Shown here: piece after piece, positions 1 through 8,625 of the stretch
Numbering within the stretch: the stretch's first letter is position 1
Layout of the letters: each line of letters begins with the position of its first letter
Origin: Mucilaginibacter terrigena
Lineage (GTDB): Bacteria; Bacteroidota; Bacteroidia; Sphingobacteriales; Sphingobacteriaceae
Length of the DNA: 64,000 bases
Reading direction: 5' to 3'
Assembly (NCBI RefSeq): GCF_004168255.1
Contig: NZ_SEWG01000005.1
Coordinates: 124,001-188,000, forward strand
Made by a program: the position numbers and the translations under genes
The notes under the pieces: model-generated
Database searches by the model: none
What the model was told of the DNA's origin: nothing
The model's input: the letters and a program-made list of their open reading frames with translations, nothing else

Positions 1-777
1 GTGACCTTAAAACAGAACTATGATAATTTTAGGGGCAAAATGCTTAAAGGAGTTACTATAAAAAGCAAACGTATAGTTAAAGATTCGAAGAACCTGAACG
101 GGCCGGGCGAGGCTGATGTTATCATTGACGAAGAACAACTACAAAAAGCAGGCAGGACAACCCTGCGCGACCTGCTTTATAAAAACATTAAGGGATTTGG
201 CCCAATTGCAAATAAGTTTGGAGTAATCTACTACCGGGTGAGGGGGCAGTTGCTCCACATTATTATAGATGGAATTGATATTGACTTTTTAAAACCCGAC
301 GGCGTTAAGCCGTACGATTATTTTAACCAGTATCTTGAGTATTACGATGCAGAGGAAATTAAAGGGATTGAACTTATGGCCGGAGCGAAAAATGTAGCGG
401 CTTATACCTCTCGTTTTGTAGACCCTATGGCAGTACCGTGGGAACATGCCTTTATTGAGGTTACCACGCGAAGCGGGCACGGGCCATTTATGAAAAAAGC
501 GATTGGCACTTATGTACTAAGGCCAATGCCAATTAACATCCCCAGGCAGTTTTACGCGCCAAAATACAGGTTAGATCCCTTGCCCGATATGACAGATATC
601 CGATCGACCATACATTGGGAACCAAATATTATTACCGATAAAGACGGCAAGGCTACCATAAGTTTTTACACTGCAGATGCGCCGGGCAAGTACACTATTA
701 TTGCCGAAGGCGCGGATCTGGATGGGAATGTTGGGGTAAAAAGGGCAAGCATCAGCGTTAGCCCCCCGGCCCCCTAA
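1..777 (+). CDS. C-terminal part of a TonB-plug / carboxypeptidase-regulatory type outer-membrane protein (5' partial)
   Basis: The reading frame is open at base 1. The GTG there is probably an internal codon, so the gene very likely starts upstream. Residues about 30-155 look like a TonB-receptor plug: a DVIIDEEQLQ stretch, then a segment about a ring-lying IDGIDID loop and ending in an IEVTTRSG strand. Residues about 195-250 read as a beta-sandwich tail (WEPNIITDKDGKATISFYTADAPG) that is common at the end of long Bacteroidota surface proteins with regulatory and plug domains. No 22-strand receptor barrel follows, so it is probably not a true transporter. The last residues SPPAP are encoded in a C-rich stretch typical of intergenic repeats and also end ThiL in this window. 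It converges with the glutamine cyclotransferase gene. Function unknown; plug-like fold moderately sure. Confidence 0.6.
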   Translation: MTLKQNYDNFRGKMLKGVTIKSKRIVKDSKNLNGPGEADVIIDEEQLQKAGRTTLRDLLYKNIKGFGPIANKFGVIYYRVRGQLLHIIIDGIDIDFLKPDGVKPYDYFNQYLEYYDAEEIKGIELMAGAKNVAAYTSRFVDPMAVPWEHAFIEVTTRSGHGPFMKKAIGTYVLRPMPINIPRQFYAPKYRLDPLPDMTDIRSTIHWEPNIITDKDGKATISFYTADAPGKYTIIAEGADLDGNVGVKRASISVSPPAP

Positions 778-842
778 TGGGAGGGTTCAGGAAAACGCCT
801 GATATCTATGCCTCTGCATGGTTTTGGGAACGAGCCCCTGCG

Positions 843-1916
843 CTACTTCTTATAAAATTTAACCTGGAAAAGTTTATCCCATTTTTTGCCGGTGACAAAT
901 ATGCGGCCCGTAGCCTTATCGTAGGCAATTCCGTTAAGCACGTTTGCTTCGGGATTGCGGCTGGCTTGGGGATATAGGCTGGTCATATCGGCCTTTTGCA
1001 GTACGGCCCCGGTTTTGGGGTCAATTACAACTATGTTATTGGTGCCGTAAACGTTGGCGTATATCTTTCCATCAATATATTCCAGTTCGTTCAGCTCGTT
1101 AACCGCGCCTTTATCATCGTATACATCTACAAAGCCTGTTTGTTGATAAGTATCTTTATTTAAAAACCAAAGGCGGTTGGTGCTATCGTCCATGTAAATT
1201 TTGGTGCCGTCATAGGTCATGCCCCAGCCTTCCACACCAACATTATTATCAAATTTGCTAAGCGGTTTCAGGGTTTTGCGATCGTAAACGTAGCCAATTT
1301 TGTCTTTCCAGGTCAGCTGCATTATTTTATCGCCGATCACCACTATCCCTTCCGCGAATATTTTATCATCTATAGGTTGTTTTTGCAGTATTTTACCGGT
1401 ATTTAGGTCGGTTTTAACTAATTTAGAAGGGCCATCAACAGGTATGCCGCCCATGGGCACACCGTAACCGCCGCCACTTTCGTAAAAGCCGTTATCCGCG
1501 TATATCAAACCTTCCGTGTAAAGTGTGGTATCGTGAGGAAAAACATTTTCAACCTTGTATATAAGCTCCTCGGGGGCTTTGGCTGCCAGCAAATTAATAT
1601 TGGTGGTAACATCCTGGCTTTTGCCGGCCTGGAAAATACGGGCGGTTACAACACGCGCGCCCAAAGCAAGGCTGTCGGTTTTTAAGTTTACTGCGGCTGA
1701 ATCCTTAACTGCACCTACACGGGTAGAGTCTACCAAATAAACCACCGAATCTACCTTGGTACCGGCCGGATAGCCAATTTTAAGGGCGATAGACTCGCCC
1801 GATTTATAGTTGCTGCCGGCATCGGGGCTTATGGTAAACTCGTCGGCTTTATCCTTGTCTTTACAGCTGTATGCAAAAAGGGCTATCAGGGCTAAGAGGG
1901 TTATACGTTTATTCAT
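843..1916 (-). CDS. Glutamine cyclotransferase (glutaminyl-peptide cyclase family) lipoprotein
   Basis: A 357-residue exported protein. I chose the ATG at 1916 because it opens directly onto a lipoprotein signal (MNKRITLLALIALFAYSC, lipobox Cys near residue 18). An upstream in-frame Met at 1949 would overlap yraN and put 11 residues ahead of the signal. The first 130 residues resemble an Ig-like domain. The remaining 220 are a beta-propeller of the glutamine cyclotransferase family, with the hallmark EGLIYADNGFYESGGGYG stretch and repeated strands ending in LNGIAYD and RIFVTGKKWDKLFQV. Family members convert N-terminal glutamine to pyroglutamate. Here the likely site is the periplasmic side of a membrane. 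The start lies one base downstream of the yraN stop, so the two are probably cotranscribed. Confidence 0.82.
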   Translation of the reverse strand: MNKRITLLALIALFAYSCKDKDKADEFTISPDAGSNYKSGESIALKIGYPAGTKVDSVVYLVDSTRVGAVKDSAAVNLKTDSLALGARVVTARIFQAGKSQDVTTNINLLAAKAPEELIYKVENVFPHDTTLYTEGLIYADNGFYESGGGYGVPMGGIPVDGPSKLVKTDLNTGKILQKQPIDDKIFAEGIVVIGDKIMQLTWKDKIGYVYDRKTLKPLSKFDNNVGVEGWGMTYDGTKIYMDDSTNRLWFLNKDTYQQTGFVDVYDDKGAVNELNELEYIDGKIYANVYGTNNIVVIDPKTGAVLQKADMTSLYPQASRNPEANVLNGIAYDKATGRIFVTGKKWDKLFQVKFYKK

Positions 1917-1917
1917 C

Positions 1918-2286
1918 TTAATAGGCAGAAGGCCAAAAGGCATCTTCAATATGTTTTAATGTGTGGTTATTATTACGGTCGAAAAGGATAGATATTATAT
2001 CAAACCTCACTTCGCCCTGGTGGTTCATCAAATATATGTACTCATCGGCAGCTTCAACAAGTAAACGCTGCTTGCGGGCATCTACAAAATCCTCCGGTTC
2101 GCCAAAGGCATTGCCGGTGCGGGTTTTTACCTCTGTAAAGATGATAACCCCGGCTTTGTAAGCTATCAGGTCGATCTCGGCTTTGCCAAAAACCCAGTTC
2201 TCGTCCATTATCTCATACCCGGTGGCTTCCATATGGGCTTTTGCCATTGCTTCGCCTTTTTGGCCCAAATCGTTGTGGGTTGCCAT
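1918..2286 (-). CDS. YraN/UPF0102 family putative endonuclease
   Basis: A 122-residue protein of the UPF0102 (YraN) family, which has a restriction-endonuclease-like core. The visible core is FGKAEIDLIAYKAGVIIFTEVKTRTG at about residues 33-58. The E-x-D and E-V-K residues there match the metal-binding D/E...ExK signature of PD-(D/E)XK nucleases. An N-terminal helix (GQKGEAMAKAHMEATGYEI) and the length of about 120 residues are normal for the family. The in vivo role is not established; related proteins are discussed in connection with DNA repair or uptake. It is followed at once by the cyclotransferase gene, and the small membrane protein gene lies 20 bases upstream. Confidence 0.85.
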   Translation of the reverse strand: MATHNDLGQKGEAMAKAHMEATGYEIMDENWVFGKAEIDLIAYKAGVIIFTEVKTRTGNAFGEPEDFVDARKQRLLVEAADEYIYLMNHQGEVRFDIISILFDRNNNHTLKHIEDAFWPSAY

Positions 2287-2305
2287 TATTTTATATTGAT
2301 ACTGC

Positions 2306-2494
2306 TTAAATTTCCGTATAACATTCCCATCCCAGTTCTTTAACGGACGCTTTTATTTTACGATAAAAAACGCACATCAATAACCCCGATAACAAAACGA
2401 ATAGGAAAACAACGGCCACAAGCACTAAATTATAAATCCAAAACAATAACGATAATTGAAAAGCGAGCGTCAGTATAAAGCTCCCGGATTTCAT
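2306..2494 (-). CDS. Small hypothetical membrane protein (62 aa)
   Basis: Not a recognised family. It has two hydrophobic stretches (about residues 5-25 and 22-45, rich in L, V and F), then a basic, soluble end (YRKIKASVKELGWECYTEI). Its ATG at 2494 lies just beyond the dnaG stop (2496-2498), which suggests translation after DnaG on one mRNA. The orientation matches the dnaG-yraN series and the gap to yraN is short, so this is a better candidate than the overlapping noise frames. No homology support is visible, so its reality is moderately uncertain. Confidence 0.45.
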   Translation of the reverse strand: MKSGSFILTLAFQLSLLFWIYNLVLVAVVFLFVLLSGLLMCVFYRKIKASVKELGWECYTEI

Positions 2495-2495
2495 G

Positions 2496-4427
2496 TTATT
2501 TTAATATTACGATACCTAAATAATCGGCAACTGTTCTTTCAACTTTTTTTAAGTGATTGAATTGACTAAGTAAAATATCTACTTCGTCGGGTATGGTAGA
2601 CTCTTTAATTTGCTTAGATAGCAAAGTTTTCATTCTTTCTATTTTTGCTTTTTTTAAATGATAGATACCGCCCAAAATAGTGGATTTCATATTTTTAGTT
2701 TCATCGTTGACATTAATTCGATGTAATTCTAACCAGTTTGGGCTCAAAACATATGGTGATAATAATAATTGAATAGCAAGGGTTGATATATCTAACCTAA
2801 TATGACTTATAAAAAATGTTTCGTCAGGTGTCTTTCCCGCTTCAATTTCATTTTTATAAATTTCTATAAAGTCGAGTCTTGTTTTATTTGCAAATATTAC
2901 ATCAGCTATATTGGCAATTATAAAACTGCCAATATATGTATCAGCAATTCCATCCCAATTAATCAAATTATGACCATAAGTAACTAATAATCTTATAACT
3001 TCCTCTTCTTGGCTTTTGTCCTCGACATTAGATTTACTTACGGGCGGATTTTCCTTAATTTCAATCTTTTCAACATCAAGTTTACTCAGTTCAACCTTTT
3101 GTTGATCATAATATTTTTTTTGTTTACCAAGCTTTATTTTGTTTACCTCCGTAAGTAATGACCTTTCTTGTATTGCTAATAAGCTACTACATTGTTTTAC
3201 GAATAATTCTACTTTAATAAAATCAGGAATTTTTGCAATAGATTCTACAATATCTCTGATTGCGTCTGCCTTTCGAATAGGATCGTCCCCTACTTCTTTT
3301 AACAGTATATCTGTTTTAAAAACAATAAAGTCTTTTTTATTTTGGTCGATATGCGTTTTAAAGGCATTTGTACCAAATTTTTGCACGTACGAATCCGGGT
3401 CGTGCCCATCAGGTAACAGTACCACTTTTACATTGAGCCCTTCTTCCAGGATCATGTCCAGCCCGCGCAGGGATGCCTTTATCCCCGCCGCATCTCCATC
3501 ATATAAAATAGTGATGTTTTTGGTGAGGCGGCCTATCAGGCGGATCTGCTCAACCGTTAGGGATGTACCCGATGATGCCACCACGTTTTCTATCCCCGCC
3601 TGGTGAACCGATATCACATCGGCATAACCCTCTACCAGATAGCAGTTATCCTCCTCGCGGATAGACCGCTTGGCAAAATACAACCCGTATAAAATGTTCG
3701 ATTTATGGTAGATCTCCGACTCGGGAGAGTTTACGTACTTCGGTACGTTCTTGTCACTTTTCAGCGTTCGCCCGCCAAAGGCTATCACCCTGCCGGTAAA
3801 GCTATGGATGGGGAACATTACGCGCCCGCGGTAACGGTCGTACAGCGATCCGTTGTCCCGTTTCACCGAGAGGCCGCTCTCTACCAGGTACTCCTCCTGG
3901 TAACCCTGCTTTATGGCTTCTCCGGTAAATGCCTCCCATTGGTCGGGCGAGTAGCCCAGCTCAAATTTCTTGATGGTATCGTTACTAAACCCGCGCTCTT
4001 TAAAATAGCTAAGGCCTATGTTTTGCCCTTCATCGGTATCCAGCAGGCTCTCGTGAAAAAACTTTGCCGCGTAGCCGGATACGATCATCAGGCTCTCGCG
4101 ATGATTTTGTTCTTCCAGGTTTTCGGTCGTATCTACCGTTTCCTCAACCGGTATCCCGTATTTTTTGGCCAACCACTTTAAAGCTTCGGGATAGGTAAAC
4201 TTTTCCAGCTCCATTAAAAAGGTAACGGCGCTGCCCCCCTTGCCCGACGAAAAATCTTTAAAAATACCCTTTGCAGGCGATACCGTGAACGAAGGCGTAC
4301 GCTCGTTAGCGAACGGCGAAAGGCCCACATAATTGGCACCGCGTTTTTTTAATTGCACAAATTCGCCAATCACCTCCACAATATCTGTGGCTTCCATTAT
4401 ACGGTCGACGGTGGGTTTGGTGATCAT
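2496..4427 (-). CDS. dnaG: DNA primase DnaG
   Basis: DNA primase makes RNA primers at the replication fork. The 643 residues are the normal length. The N-terminal domain has the CHC2 fold sequence (NYVGLSPFANERTPSF...KDFSSGKGG), but the four zinc ligands are replaced: Ser37, Ala40, Asp58 and Ser61 stand at the exact spacing of Cys/His/Cys/Cys. The catalytic core follows (RYRGRVMFPIHSFTGRVIAFGGR at about 200-222), then TOPRIM with the EGYAD glutamate and the LYDGDAAG motif (about 255-345). The C-terminal part, which should bind the DnaB helicase, is poorly conserved. It is encoded by DNA of about 25% GC (2496 to about 3360) against about 50% in the upstream part. The gene starts divergently from a lipoprotein gene. 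Identity is firm. Confidence 0.95.
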   Translation of the reverse strand: MITKPTVDRIMEATDIVEVIGEFVQLKKRGANYVGLSPFANERTPSFTVSPAKGIFKDFSSGKGGSAVTFLMELEKFTYPEALKWLAKKYGIPVEETVDTTENLEEQNHRESLMIVSGYAAKFFHESLLDTDEGQNIGLSYFKERGFSNDTIKKFELGYSPDQWEAFTGEAIKQGYQEEYLVESGLSVKRDNGSLYDRYRGRVMFPIHSFTGRVIAFGGRTLKSDKNVPKYVNSPESEIYHKSNILYGLYFAKRSIREEDNCYLVEGYADVISVHQAGIENVVASSGTSLTVEQIRLIGRLTKNITILYDGDAAGIKASLRGLDMILEEGLNVKVVLLPDGHDPDSYVQKFGTNAFKTHIDQNKKDFIVFKTDILLKEVGDDPIRKADAIRDIVESIAKIPDFIKVELFVKQCSSLLAIQERSLLTEVNKIKLGKQKKYYDQQKVELSKLDVEKIEIKENPPVSKSNVEDKSQEEEVIRLLVTYGHNLINWDGIADTYIGSFIIANIADVIFANKTRLDFIEIYKNEIEAGKTPDETFFISHIRLDISTLAIQLLLSPYVLSPNWLELHRINVNDETKNMKSTILGGIYHLKKAKIERMKTLLSKQIKESTIPDEVDILLSQFNHLKKVERTVADYLGIVILK

Positions 4428-4703
4428 GTTTGTTAATCGCGATTGAGCGGGTACAAAAGTAAGTTTTTACCTGCTCCCTAAATATAGAAAATTCTAATTA
4501 AATGTAATGCGGATTCAGTCTCCCCGCCCCCCAATAACTCTCGCATTTGCTGCCCTCGCTTACTCACCCCCGACGACGCGCTGGTTCCGAAAGAGAGGCC
4601 AAGGATGAATAAACCCTCAGGTTTTGCAAAAAAACATTCTCCTTGTATCACCGGCAAGTTTTTTAACGTATAGTAGAAATAACACATTCAAAAAATACTG
4701 ATC

Positions 4704-5189
4704 ATGAAAAAATTAACATTTACATCAATTGCGGCGTTGGCATTGTTGCTTACGGCATGCATAAAAAATGATGACAATTGCTGCACCGCGCCTTATCAGC
4801 CATATTTTGTTGCCGAAAAGAATGGCCTGCAGGTTTATGGTGAACCGGGAAGCGCTAAAGTAGGTGCCGATTCTATTTCTATAATGGGACGAAGCCAGGA
4901 TGCAGGTATCAAAATGCATATTAAATACACCGGTAAAGGTGTTTACGCATTAACAGGCAACCAAGCTAAATATTATCAAAAAATTAACACCGATACCGTT
5001 AGCCGCTACAACATTGGGGTAGCCAACGGCAGCTCGCTTGAAGTTACCGATGTAGATTCTGTAAACCATGCAATTGCCGGGAAATTCACCCTTAAGCTTA
5101 AGCGTACGTTCCCAACATCGTCAAGCATTTACCCGGATAGCGTTAAATACACCAACGGTAAATTCCTGATATATCTGCCACGAAACTAA
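4704..5189 (+). CDS. Putative lipoprotein, 161 aa
   Basis: Begins with a clear lipoprotein signal (MKKLTFTSIAALALLLTAC, lipobox LTAC, Cys19), so it should be anchored in a membrane facing the periplasm. The mature part is a beta-rich domain of about 140 residues. Its layout resembles the DUF6252 group of Bacteroidota lipoproteins: a strand with ISIMGRSQDAGIKMHIKYTGKGVYAL, a Y-rich middle, and a final strand with IAGKFTLKLKRT. That resemblance is from memory of the family pattern, not a search. It starts divergently from dnaG and ends 54 bases before a hairpin that could terminate it. Confidence 0.7.
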   Translation: MKKLTFTSIAALALLLTACIKNDDNCCTAPYQPYFVAEKNGLQVYGEPGSAKVGADSISIMGRSQDAGIKMHIKYTGKGVYALTGNQAKYYQKINTDTVSRYNIGVANGSSLEVTDVDSVNHAIAGKFTLKLKRTFPTSSSIYPDSVKYTNGKFLIYLPRN

Positions 5190-5242
5190 TTCGCACTACC
5201 TAATGACCTCAGAAGGGTAACGAAGGGATCAAAGCTGTAATT

Positions 5243-5297
5243 AAAGCCCTTTCTAAATTCTCTCCTGCCGGGGGGACATTTAGAGGGGGCTTTTTAG
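5243..5297. repeat. Imperfect palindrome with T-run (C-rich intergenic repeat, possible terminator)
   Basis: Arms of 16 bases, AAAGCCCTTTCTAAAT at 5243-5258 and ATTTAGAGGGGGCTTT at 5278-5293, pair with two mismatches across a C/G-rich loop, and a run of T follows. On the + strand it can act as a rho-independent terminator for the lipoprotein gene. Its sequence belongs to the same loose family as the C-rich repeats at 26580-26669 and 63459-63546. Confidence 0.6.
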
Positions 5298-5307
5298 CAA
5301 ATAATTG

Positions 5308-5315
5308 TATTTTTG
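5308..5315 (+). promoter_or_regulatory. Candidate -7 element for asnS
   Basis: TATTTTTG matches the Bacteroidota -7 consensus TAnnTTTG in full and lies 19 bases before the asnS ATG. No convincing -33 TTG/TTTG is found 19-21 bases upstream, where the sequence is taken up by the preceding hairpin. This is a motif match only. Confidence 0.35.
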
Positions 5316-5334
5316 CCGCATATACTTTATTTAT

Positions 5335-6771
5335 ATGAGCTCTCGTACAAAAATTAAAGCACTGCTTGAAAGCGGTAAAACCGATATTGATGTAACCGTT
5401 AAAGGTTGGGTGCGCACCTTCCGTAACAATCAATTTATTGCTTTAAATGATGGCTCTACCAATAACAACCTGCAAATTGTTGTTGATTTTGAGAACACCG
5501 ACCCTGCTTTATTAAAACGCATTACCACCGGCGCGGCGCTTAGCGTTAGCGGCAAGCTTGTAGCATCGCTTGGTAAAGGCCAAAGCGTTGATGTTAAAGC
5601 AACCTCTATAGAAATATTAGGCGATAGCGATCCTGAGAAATACCCACTGCAACCTAAAAAACACAGCCTTGAGTTTTTACGTGAGATAGCGCACCTGCGT
5701 TTCCGCACCAACACATTCGGGGCTATATTCAGGGTGCGTAACACGTTGTCGTTTGCTATACACACCTTTTTCCAGGAACGCGGTTTTGTTTACCTGCATA
5801 CCCCTGTTATCACCGCGAGTGATGCAGAAGGCGCAGGTGAAACTTTCCACGTAACCAACTTCGATTTGGCCAACCCGCCAAAAACCGAAACGGGTGAAAT
5901 TGATTTTAAACAAGACTTTTTTGGCCGTGCTACCAACCTTACCGTATCCGGCCAGCTGGAGGGCGAACTTGGTGCTATGGCCCTGAGTGATATTTACACT
6001 TTTGGCCCTACCTTCCGTGCCGAAAACTCGAATACTACCCGCCACCTGGCCGAGTTTTGGATGATAGAGCCCGAAATGGCTTTCTATGACCTAAAAGACA
6101 ACGCCGACCTGGCCGAGGAATTATTGAAATACGTTATCCGCTACGCGCTGGATAAGAACAAGGACGATATCGAATTTTTGAGTCAGCGTTTGTTGGACGA
6201 GGAAAAGCAAAAACCACAGCAGGACCGCTCTGAACTTAACCTGTTAGAGAAACTGCAGTTTTGCCTGGATAACAATTTTGAGCGCCTTACCTATACCGAG
6301 GCTATCGAGATCCTGAAAGAATCAACCCCAAACAAAAAGAAGAAATTTCAATATTTGATTGAGGGCTGGGGCACCGATCTGCAATCAGAACACGAGCGCT
6401 ATTTGGTTGAAAAACACTTTAAAAAACCGGTGATCCTTACAGATTACCCTAAAGAGATAAAATCTTTTTACATGCGCCAGAACGACGACGGCAAAACCGT
6501 TGCCGCAATGGATATCCTTTTCCCGGGTATCGGCGAAATTGTAGGCGGCTCGCAGCGCGAGGAACGCCTTGATAAACTGGAGCAGCGTATGGACGAGATT
6601 GGCATCCCCAAAGATGAACTTTGGTGGTACCTGGATACCCGCCGTTACGGCGGCTGCCCGCATGCCGGCTTTGGTTTAGGTTTCGAGCGATTGGTGCTGT
6701 TTGTTACCGGTATGGGTAATATCCGCGATGTTATCCCTTTCCCAAGGTTCCCGAAAAACGCGGAATTTTAG
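5335..6771 (+). CDS. asnS: Asparaginyl-tRNA synthetase
   Basis: Charges tRNA-Asn with asparagine in the cytoplasm. The 478-residue length is normal for bacterial AsnRS. Residues about 18-100 form the anticodon-binding OB fold ([22 protein letters not shown]). The class II catalytic core follows, with motif 2 around [22 protein letters not shown] and motif 3 [18 protein letters not shown] near the end. Ending in [10 protein letters not shown] is characteristic of AsnRS and argues against AspRS. I start at ATG 5335 ([14 protein letters not shown]); the longer frame from 5305 adds ten residues across the promoter-like region. The gene is monocistronic by spacing. Confidence 0.96.
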   Translation: MSSRTKIKALLESGKTDIDVTVKGWVRTFRNNQFIALNDGSTNNNLQIVVDFENTDPALLKRITTGAALSVSGKLVASLGKGQSVDVKATSIEILGDSDPEKYPLQPKKHSLEFLREIAHLRFRTNTFGAIFRVRNTLSFAIHTFFQERGFVYLHTPVITASDAEGAGETFHVTNFDLANPPKTETGEIDFKQDFFGRATNLTVSGQLEGELGAMALSDIYTFGPTFRAENSNTTRHLAEFWMIEPEMAFYDLKDNADLAEELLKYVIRYALDKNKDDIEFLSQRLLDEEKQKPQQDRSELNLLEKLQFCLDNNFERLTYTEAIEILKESTPNKKKKFQYLIEGWGTDLQSEHERYLVEKHFKKPVILTDYPKEIKSFYMRQNDDGKTVAAMDILFPGIGEIVGGSQREERLDKLEQRMDEIGIPKDELWWYLDTRRYGGCPHAGFGLGFERLVLFVTGMGNIRDVIPFPRFPKNAEF

Positions 6772-6775
6772 TATT

Positions 6776-6836
6776 AGGATTACACAGATTCTAAGATAGA
6801 TTTCACAGATTCCTTGCGCTCGTCTGTGACGAGTGC
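6776..6836. repeat. Degenerate intergenic repeat after asnS
   Basis: Two imperfect copies of an ATTACACAGATT / ATTTCACAGATT word lie about 24 bases apart, followed by a small hairpin, CTCGTC tgt GACGAG, within 6819-6833. The stretch looks like decayed repetitive intergenic DNA. There is no T-run after the hairpin, so termination is doubtful. Confidence 0.4.
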
Positions 6837-6893
6837 TTAATGTGGGTGGACGTTTGCGACGCGATACTACCGAATAGCTTTCACTCAATAACA

Positions 6894-7358
6894 ATGGCCA
6901 AAATCATACTTGTTACCGAAATTAAAGCATCTGTTCAAAGCGTTTTTGATGTTGCAAGGGATATCGACGTGCATGTGGCATCTACCGCCCATACCGGCGA
7001 GCAGGCTGTTGCAGGCCGTACCAGCGGCTTAATTGAATTGGGCGAAACCGTTACCTGGCGGGCAAAGCATTTCGGCATCTGGCAAAATCTTACTTCAAAA
7101 ATCACGGAGTTTAACGCGCCTTTTTTCTTTGCTGATGAGATGGTTAGCGGCGCTTTCAAAAGTTTCCGGCACGAGCATTATTTTACCGGGGACGACAGGC
7201 AAACCGTTATGCGGGATGTATTTATGTTTGAATCGCCATTGGGTGTATTAGGTAAACTGGCTGACTGGCTATTCCTGAAAAGATATATGACAGGGTTGTT
7301 GGCGAAGCGTAATTTGGTTATAAAAGACGGGGCGGAGAAAACAGACCATAGTCGATAG
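6894..7358 (+). CDS. SRPBCC (START/Bet v1-like) family protein
   Basis: A 154-residue protein with the SRPBCC helix-grip pattern: strand and helix at the N-terminus (MAKIILVTEIKASVQSVFDVARDIDVHVAS), central strands (ETVTWRAKHFGIWQNLTSKITEF; HEHYFTGDDRQTVMRDVFMFESPLG) and a long C-terminal helix (LLAKRNLVIKDG). Such domains bind hydrophobic ligands in a cavity; the ligand here is unknown. I use ATG 6894 because the conserved domain begins there, and the longer frame from 6840 crosses repeat DNA. The last residues (TDHSR) and the stop codon are encoded by the intergenic palindrome at 7343-7437, so the original end of the gene has probably been replaced. Confidence 0.75.
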   Translation: MAKIILVTEIKASVQSVFDVARDIDVHVASTAHTGEQAVAGRTSGLIELGETVTWRAKHFGIWQNLTSKITEFNAPFFFADEMVSGAFKSFRHEHYFTGDDRQTVMRDVFMFESPLGVLGKLADWLFLKRYMTGLLAKRNLVIKDGAEKTDHSR

Positions 7359-7437
7359 TCAATAGACCATGGCCGAAATGATATTGTTAGAATATAGAAA
7401 AGGTTTTTCCATGGACCATCGACCATAGTCTATGGAC
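7343..7437. repeat. Palindromic intergenic element between convergent genes
   Basis: Imperfect inverted repeat: left arm 7343-7372, right arm 7409-7437, both built from GACCATAGTC and CCATGG words, with a 36-base AT-rich centre. It gives the stop codon and last codons of the SRPBCC gene and abuts the amidohydrolase stop. A hairpin RNA could terminate transcription from both sides. Confidence 0.6.
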
Positions 7438-7440
7438 TAA

Positions 7441-8625
7441 CTAATTCCCCAATTGCTTAATAGCCAAATAAGCCATCAGGCCAACGCTTTGTTCAAGGGC
7501 GGTTTCTTCCACGTCAAAGGTTGGGGTATGTACCGATGAGGTGATACCGCGAACTTCGTTACGGGTTCCCAGGCGATAAAAGCAGGAATCAGCTACCTGC
7601 GAGTAATAGGCAAAATCTTCTGCCGCCATCCATATATCAAGGTCGAGCACGTTCTCTTTACCCAAATAATCCTCGGCATTCGCCCGTGTTTTGGCAGTTA
7701 ATTTTTCTTCGTTGATCAGGAACGGGTAACCCCTCATGATGTTGAACTCGCAGCTGCCTCCCATACTTTCGGCAATGCCTTCGGCCATCTTTTTAATTTT
7801 GACATGTGCCTCGCTGCGCCATTTTTCGTCCATCGTACGGAAGGTACCTTCCAGGTAAACCTCGTTGGGTATTACATTGGTGGCCCCGTTTGCAATTACT
7901 TTACCAAAGGATAGTACCGATGGGCTCTTGGGGTCTGCAGAACGGCTAACGATGGTTTGCAATGCGGTTAAAATATGGGCGGTGATGATAACCGGATCCA
8001 CATTTTGCTGCGGCTGTGCGCCGTGGCCCCCCTTACCTCGTACAGTTACGTAAAGTTCATCCGTAGAAGCCATATACTTGCCTGCGCGAAAGCCTACCTT
8101 ACCGGCATCTATCAGCGGCATAACGTGCTGACCGATAACGGCCTGTGGTTTTGGATTTTCCAACACACCCTCTTTGATCATCAGGCTGGCACCGCCGGGC
8201 AGTTTTTCTTCGGCAGGTTGAAAAATGAGTTTTACAGTACCGCCAAATTCACTTTTCAGGTCGGTTAATATCTTAGCTACGCCTAATAACGATGAAGTAT
8301 GCACATCGTGCCCGCAGGCGTGCATTACGCCTGGGTTTTGCGATTTGTATGGCACATCGTTAGCTTCGGTGATAGGCAGCGCGTCCATATCGGCACGCAG
8401 GGCTACTACCTGGTCGCCCGGCTTATCGCCTTTTATGAGGGCCACCAACCCGGTGTCGGCCATTTTATGGTATTCCAGTCCAAGCTCTTCCAGCTTATTC
8501 GCAACAAATACCGAAGTTTCTACCTCATGAAAAGAAAGCTCGGGGTGTGAGTGCAAATGCCGGCGGTTAGCTACTACCTCATTAAAAATATCTTTTGCTA
8601 AAGCCTGGATCTTTTCTTTAATCAT
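7441..8625 (-). CDS. M20 family amidohydrolase (N-acyl-amino-acid deacylase type)
   Basis: A 394-residue cytosolic metallohydrolase of the M20D type (amidohydrolase, hippurate or N-acetyl-amino-acid deacylases). Metal-site signatures are MHACGHDVHTSSLLG at about residue 100-114, FQPAEEKLPGGASLM at about 135-150, the H of GQHVMPL, and MAAEDFAYYSQ at about 340. A dimerisation domain (VTVRGKGGHGAQPQQNVDPV) lies between. The natural substrate cannot be told from sequence; an N-acylated amino acid or small peptide is expected. The start overlaps the SPOR gene by 8 bases, so the two are translationally linked. Confidence 0.88.
   Translation of the reverse strand: MIKEKIQALAKDIFNEVVANRRHLHSHPELSFHEVETSVFVANKLEELGLEYHKMADTGLVALIKGDKPGDQVVALRADMDALPITEANDVPYKSQNPGVMHACGHDVHTSSLLGVAKILTDLKSEFGGTVKLIFQPAEEKLPGGASLMIKEGVLENPKPQAVIGQHVMPLIDAGKVGFRAGKYMASTDELYVTVRGKGGHGAQPQQNVDPVIITAHILTALQTIVSRSADPKSPSVLSFGKVIANGATNVIPNEVYLEGTFRTMDEKWRSEAHVKIKKMAEGIAESMGGSCEFNIMRGYPFLINEEKLTAKTRANAEDYLGKENVLDLDIWMAAEDFAYYSQVADSCFYRLGTRNEVRGITSSVHTPTFDVEETALEQSVGLMAYLAIKQLGN

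Noticed and set aside
4478..4687. 69-residue minus-strand frame between dnaG and the lipoprotein gene
   Set aside because: It lies in C-rich intergenic repeat-like DNA, has no domain or signal, and leaves no room for the promoters.
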